A stretch of 5,298 nucleotides of DNA from Microcaldota archaeon (GTDB taxonomy: Archaea > Iainarchaeota > Iainarchaeia > Iainarchaeales > JAGVWC01), in NCBI GenBank assembly GCA_018813975.1, contig JAHJAQ010000083.1, positions 1-5,298 on the forward strand, in the 5' to 3' direction. Under the pieces are notes generated by a model that worked only from the letters and a program-made list of their open reading frames with translations, ran no database searches and was not told the origin of the DNA. Shown here piece by piece: positions 4,202-5,298 of this stretch. Numbering within the stretch: the first letter of the stretch is position 1; each line of letters begins with the position of its first letter. A program made the translations under genes and the position numbers.

Positions 4202-5128
4202 ATGCCACGCCTATTGAAAACACGCACCCAAGGAATTAATGCTGTAAGACAAATGGGCATTCCCCTAAGAGTAGGGAACAAACCAGGCATTCCCAAAAGC
4301 CGTGCCGAACACTTGGCTGCACTCAAAGCATTATTAAAAAACGCGCAAGGAGAAGCCAGGGAAGTTATTGAATACCGAATTCGCGTGTTTAATCGAGCAG
4401 AACAAGATTTAGCCCGATTAGCGTTACAACGCGAAACAGTTCCCCAGCGTGCCCAGGCACTTTTGAAACAAAGAAGAGAAAACAGACAATTTGCTAATGC
4501 GTGGGCACGCGCTAAGCCAAAAGTATTGGCAGCAGATCGTGCAGGCAATTTTCGAACGGTTTTTGAAAGTCTTTTAAAAATGGAAAAACTAGCCGTGAAT
4601 AGGGCGTTAAAACAACAAATGGTTCGAAAGTGGACAAGTCTAGCACGACAAGGCTTGAAAGAAAAAGATCACCTCGAGGCCGACCACAGTATTTTTGGAC
4701 AAGCACTAGGACATGCGGTTATATTAGCGGAAAGAAGCGGTGCCCTAAAACTGGCGGATGCACTATTGCAAGAAGCCGAAGACCAAAACATTGTTCCTTC
4801 TACTCCATGGTCTCGTTGGCGGTGGGGAAAAGGAGTTGATCGATTAGACCTATTAATTGAAGAAAAAAAAACCATTGCGGCATTTAATTTACTCCGAAAA
4901 AAAGCCTCACTTGCTACGATTCGACAAGAGTATCACCTTATCACCAAATTGTGGGAAACCATTGCACGCCAAATGCGTGAAGTTTCAATTGCTGAAAAGA
5001 AAAAAACCGATCGAATTAATTATTGTTGGAGCCAAGCCATGCGTGCCGCCCAAAAAACAGGCAGTCAAAAAGCGGTTCTGGCAGTTAGAGAAAATGCTGC
5101 TACACAGGGAATAGAACTGGGATTATAA
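4202..5128 (+). CDS. Basic all-helical protein of unknown function with helix-hairpin repeats
   Basis: A 308-residue soluble protein with no signal peptide or membrane segment. I do not recognise a family. It is rich in Ala, Leu, Lys, Arg and Gln, strongly basic, and predicted by eye to be helical except for an N-terminal basic stretch (1-34, Pro/Gly-containing) and a Trp/Arg-rich break at 200-211 (STPWSRWRWGKG). Three units at 105-132, 170-197 and 277-304 align without gaps around a central Gly (G115, G180, G287). They share an A-x-(D/E/Q)-(R/K)-x-G turn with hydrophobic positions on both sides, like two-helix hairpins of TPR or related solenoids. The ATG at 4202 has a weak AGGGA five bases before it. 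The gene ends 2 bases before the next start, so it is probably co-transcribed with the SprT-like gene. A scaffold or nucleic-acid-binding role would fit the charge, but this is speculation. Confidence 0.72.
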   Translation: MPRLLKTRTQGINAVRQMGIPLRVGNKPGIPKSRAEHLAALKALLKNAQGEAREVIEYRIRVFNRAEQDLARLALQRETVPQRAQALLKQRRENRQFANAWARAKPKVLAADRAGNFRTVFESLLKMEKLAVNRALKQQMVRKWTSLARQGLKEKDHLEADHSIFGQALGHAVILAERSGALKLADALLQEAEDQNIVPSTPWSRWRWGKGVDRLDLLIEEKKTIAAFNLLRKKASLATIRQEYHLITKLWETIARQMREVSIAEKKKTDRINYCWSQAMRAAQKTGSQKAVLAVRENAATQGIELGL

Positions 5129-5130
5129 TC

Positions 5131-5298
5131 ATGGGCAACGATCTTTTTTTGACGCGCAAAACCGCGGAATTGTGTCGAGAACACTTTCCCAAGCAAACAG
5201 TATCCAATCTATTAATGGTGCGATGGGGGAAAACATGGAAAAGCAAATTAGGGCACATTAAACCGCTCAAAAATAAACAATATGGCAGCCTTATTGAA
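5131..5298 (+). CDS. Probable SprT-like metalloprotease, N-terminal 56 codons (3' end beyond window)
   Basis: My translation from the ATG at 5131 is open to the window end (56 codons). Residues 1-24 form a helix (LTRKTAELCREHFP). Residues 30-56 read VRWGKTWKSKLGHIKPLKN and then KQYGSLIE. This resembles the start of SprT-like or WLM zinc peptidases, where a strand with W-x-x-x-(L)-x-x-x-(L)-G-x-(I) precedes the strand before the HExxH zinc helix. The HExxH motif would lie beyond the edge, so catalysis cannot be confirmed. The start is 2 bases after the preceding TAA; a GGGA sequence about 8 bases upstream may serve as ribosome-binding site. In other organisms SprT-like proteases act on DNA-protein crosslinks; I do not extend that role here without the active site. 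Confidence 0.5.
   Translation, partial: MGNDLFLTRKTAELCREHFPKQTVSNLLMVRWGKTWKSKLGHIKPLKNKQYGSLIE

Noticed and set aside
3781..4548. The minus-strand frame of the 112-residue gene stays open to an ATG at 4548, which would give a 255-residue protein.
   Set aside because: Upstream of 4119 the translation loses protein-like character (Cys/Arg/Phe-rich), runs antisense through the helical-protein gene and its promoter gap, and a strong Shine-Dalgarno marks the TTG at 4119.
4630..5114. Open frames of 64-85 codons overlapping the 308-residue helical gene in other frames.
   Set aside because: They lack ribosome-binding sites and plausible protein composition, and all lie inside one long uninterrupted gene.
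1..5298. CRISPR arrays, tRNA or rRNA genes, insertion sequences and long direct repeats.
   Set aside because: I saw no spaced direct repeats, tRNA-like cloverleaf, rRNA core motif, transposase or terminal inverted repeats on reading the window; short A/T homopolymers account for the apparent repetitiveness.

Overview
The window looks like chromosome from an archaeon, most likely a small-genome DPANN-type lineage; the lineage is my inference and no marker here fixes it. The archaeal assignment rests on a diphthamide-pathway methyltransferase (DphB), a DUF357 protein, AT-rich TATA-like elements 25-34 bases before several start codons, and GGTGAT and GGAGG Shine-Dalgarno sites matching the archaeal 16S 3' end. 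Genes are tightly packed, with no gap over about 85 bases, and two of them appear to start with TTG.

Left end (1-605, minus): the N-terminal 201 codons of a bacterial-type sigma-70 family factor, running off the window. It has a recognisable region 2 and a region 4 helix-turn-helix. A bacterial promoter-specificity factor next to core archaeal genes is the most remarkable item here. It is transcribed away from dphB across a 52-base gap that holds one centrally placed TATA-like octamer.

Plus-strand block (658-2260): dphB, then a DUF357 protein sharing an ATGA overlap, then a hairpin with a T-tract, then a single-pass membrane protein with an extracytoplasmic beta-rich domain. The last gene meets the minus-strand radical SAM gene tail to tail, sharing the four bases TTAA.

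Minus-strand block (4119 down to 2257): a 112-residue conserved-looking unknown, a Nudix hydrolase, an acylphosphatase (ATGA overlap with the Nudix gene) and an NrdG2-like radical SAM activase. The first two probably start at TTG behind strong Shine-Dalgarno sequences. The radical SAM gene may have its own TATA element.

Right end (4202-5298, plus): a basic, all-helical 308-residue protein of unknown function with three similar helix-hairpin units, followed after 2 bases by the first 56 codons of a probable SprT-like metalloprotease, cut by the window edge.

I see no rRNA or tRNA gene, CRISPR array, insertion sequence or long direct repeat. The candidate unusual system is the sigma factor working, or repurposed, inside an archaeal transcription apparatus.
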